Assembly (NCBI GenBank): GCA_903772945.1
Contig: CAICTM010001319.1
Location: 1 to 31,823, forward strand
Source: Seminavis robusta
Lineage: Eukaryota > Bacillariophyta > Bacillariophyceae > Naviculales > Naviculaceae
DNA: 31,823 bases
Direction of reading: 5' to 3'
Part shown: in pieces, positions 30,888-31,823 of the stretch
Layout: every line of letters starts with the position of its first letter
How positions within the stretch are numbered: the first letter of the stretch is position 1
Translations under genes and position numbers: made by a program
Notes under the pieces: model-generated
Seen by the model: the letters and a program-made list of their open reading frames with translations, nothing else
Databases searched by the model: none
What the model was told of the DNA's origin: nothing

Positions 30888-31823
30888 CGCAACTTAAGCT
30901 GATGGTGTCGAGCGTTTCTGTTTGAGAGGGGCGCTAGAGATCACGTTTCGAGGATGTGTGACTCAAGTCAGATGGTTATCCGATCATACATAGATGGCCA
31001 GGGTACGAGGAACGAGGCACAATGGCGTCTAGATGATGCAACTACAAAGGTTAGGAAGATAGGTCGAAGAGACAATGCAAGGAGGATGGGACGGAAGCAA
31101 ATGAATGGCACGGATGAGAGTCCTAGGTTATAAGGTGGAAAGCACCTCCAGGGCCAACCATGCACTTCAGGAAGATAGATCAACGAGATCTATCTGCAGA
31201 ATTAAACTGCGAGAAACAGAGAGATCGAAGGATCCTGGTAATATGTATGCATATGGACTCAGTTGTAGAGCTCACAATCTTAACGAGAGGGAAAGAGAAA
31301 TACGAAACAGAATAGGCAGTCTTACTAGACAGTAGAGCTGGAAGGATATTGATTAATTAGAGAAATTTGTGCGTCAAGTTCACACCTTTTCAACAGTGTA
31401 GTAGTAGAGTGCTGCGATGTGTGTTTTTGCTTGGCCCAGCCAGCTAAAATGATACCCACCCAGCTAGACTACAGCTACCGTTGGAGCCTGTTGTCTCCTG
31501 ATGGCACTGGGGCAAAACCAGCTATTCTAGTTAGCTAGCTTAGGAAAGTCAACTACAGTACACGTGTACCAACTAAAATATAACCATCTAATAGAAATTA
31601 ATTATCGGGACAGATAACCCGCCAAAACCGGTTCCACTAAAGGGAGGCTGAACCATACATCCCATGTGCCGAGATGATAGTAGGTATCACCTTCTTCCCT
31701 TCCGGCATTTGGCTCCCCGCCCTTTGCCCCGCATTTACGTTTGGCACAACACTGTGTCCAGTTACCTTCACACTGCAGACCCGAACCTCACCAATATCCG
31801 ACTCATCCACGAACAAACAAAGC
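30888..31823. other. Gene-free right end
   Basis: About 940 bp after the homeodomain gene stop. I see AG-rich stretches, a few CTAG palindromes (near 31525-31541) and a C-rich stretch near 31710-31730. It may be the 3' region of the homeodomain gene plus the promoter of a gene beyond the edge. No coding region or RNA gene is supported. Confidence 0.4.

Noticed and set aside
1..31823. tRNA, rRNA, CRISPR or transposase genes
   Set aside because: I looked for B-box-like GGTTCGA words, regularly spaced short repeats and transposase or reverse-transcriptase motifs on both strands and found none that hold up.

Overview
The window looks like nuclear DNA of a diatom, most likely a raphid pennate; Seminavis-like is my guess from overall style, not a demonstrated match. 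The reasons are compact genes on both strands with short GT-AG introns, a plant-type LRR protein behind one membrane anchor, secreted proteins with long Pro/Thr-Gly/Pro tails, and three genes with the diatom-expanded domain I recall as DUF6824. Spacers are full of self-complementary CTAG, GTAC, ACATGT and GGTACC words. I see no tRNA, rRNA, CRISPR or bacterial-style operon.

Layout. Positions 1-3720 are a Pro/Thr/Gly/Ser tandem repeat array, the C-terminal tail of a large secreted minus-strand protein starting at 7403. From about 3249 to 3720 the array is in frame with a clean 168-bp (56-residue) unit. Left of about 3245 it is full of insertion-biased indels and reads like unpolished long-read consensus. 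The same gene carries a second lesion near 6675-6688, where two single bases are missing from one copy of a ~150-bp repeat. Divergent to it is a membrane-anchored LRR protein (8573-10897, +). Next, on the minus strand, come a multi-pass membrane protein with W...LG(Y/F)..W repeats (11754-13718), a four-exon STEAP-like metalloreductase (14319-16084), and two paralogous three-exon DUF6824 proteins (17565-18707 and 20306-21588). On the plus strand follow a small diatom-type regulatory-looking protein (23102-23860), an ER-type FKBP/EF-hand protein with one intron (24812-25840), and an intronless TALE homeodomain protein that also carries three DUF6824-like domains and a C-terminal coiled coil (27291-30887).

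How the genes relate. There is no single pathway. Two themes stand out. One is surface and secretory proteins: the Pro/Thr-tailed protein, the LRR protein, the W/LGY membrane protein, the metalloreductase and the ER FKBP. The other is nuclear-type regulators sharing the DUF6824 fold, three of them within about 13 kb, one fused to a homeodomain. The most unusual local structure is in the second DUF6824 gene: both introns carry complementary pentamer repeats within 2-4 nt of the splice sites of exon 2, so the exon can be looped out by a 24-bp duplex. Other points are a 28-bp hairpin with one mismatch at 16728-16788 and a STEAP gene whose nucleotide-binding glycine motif is split by its first intron.
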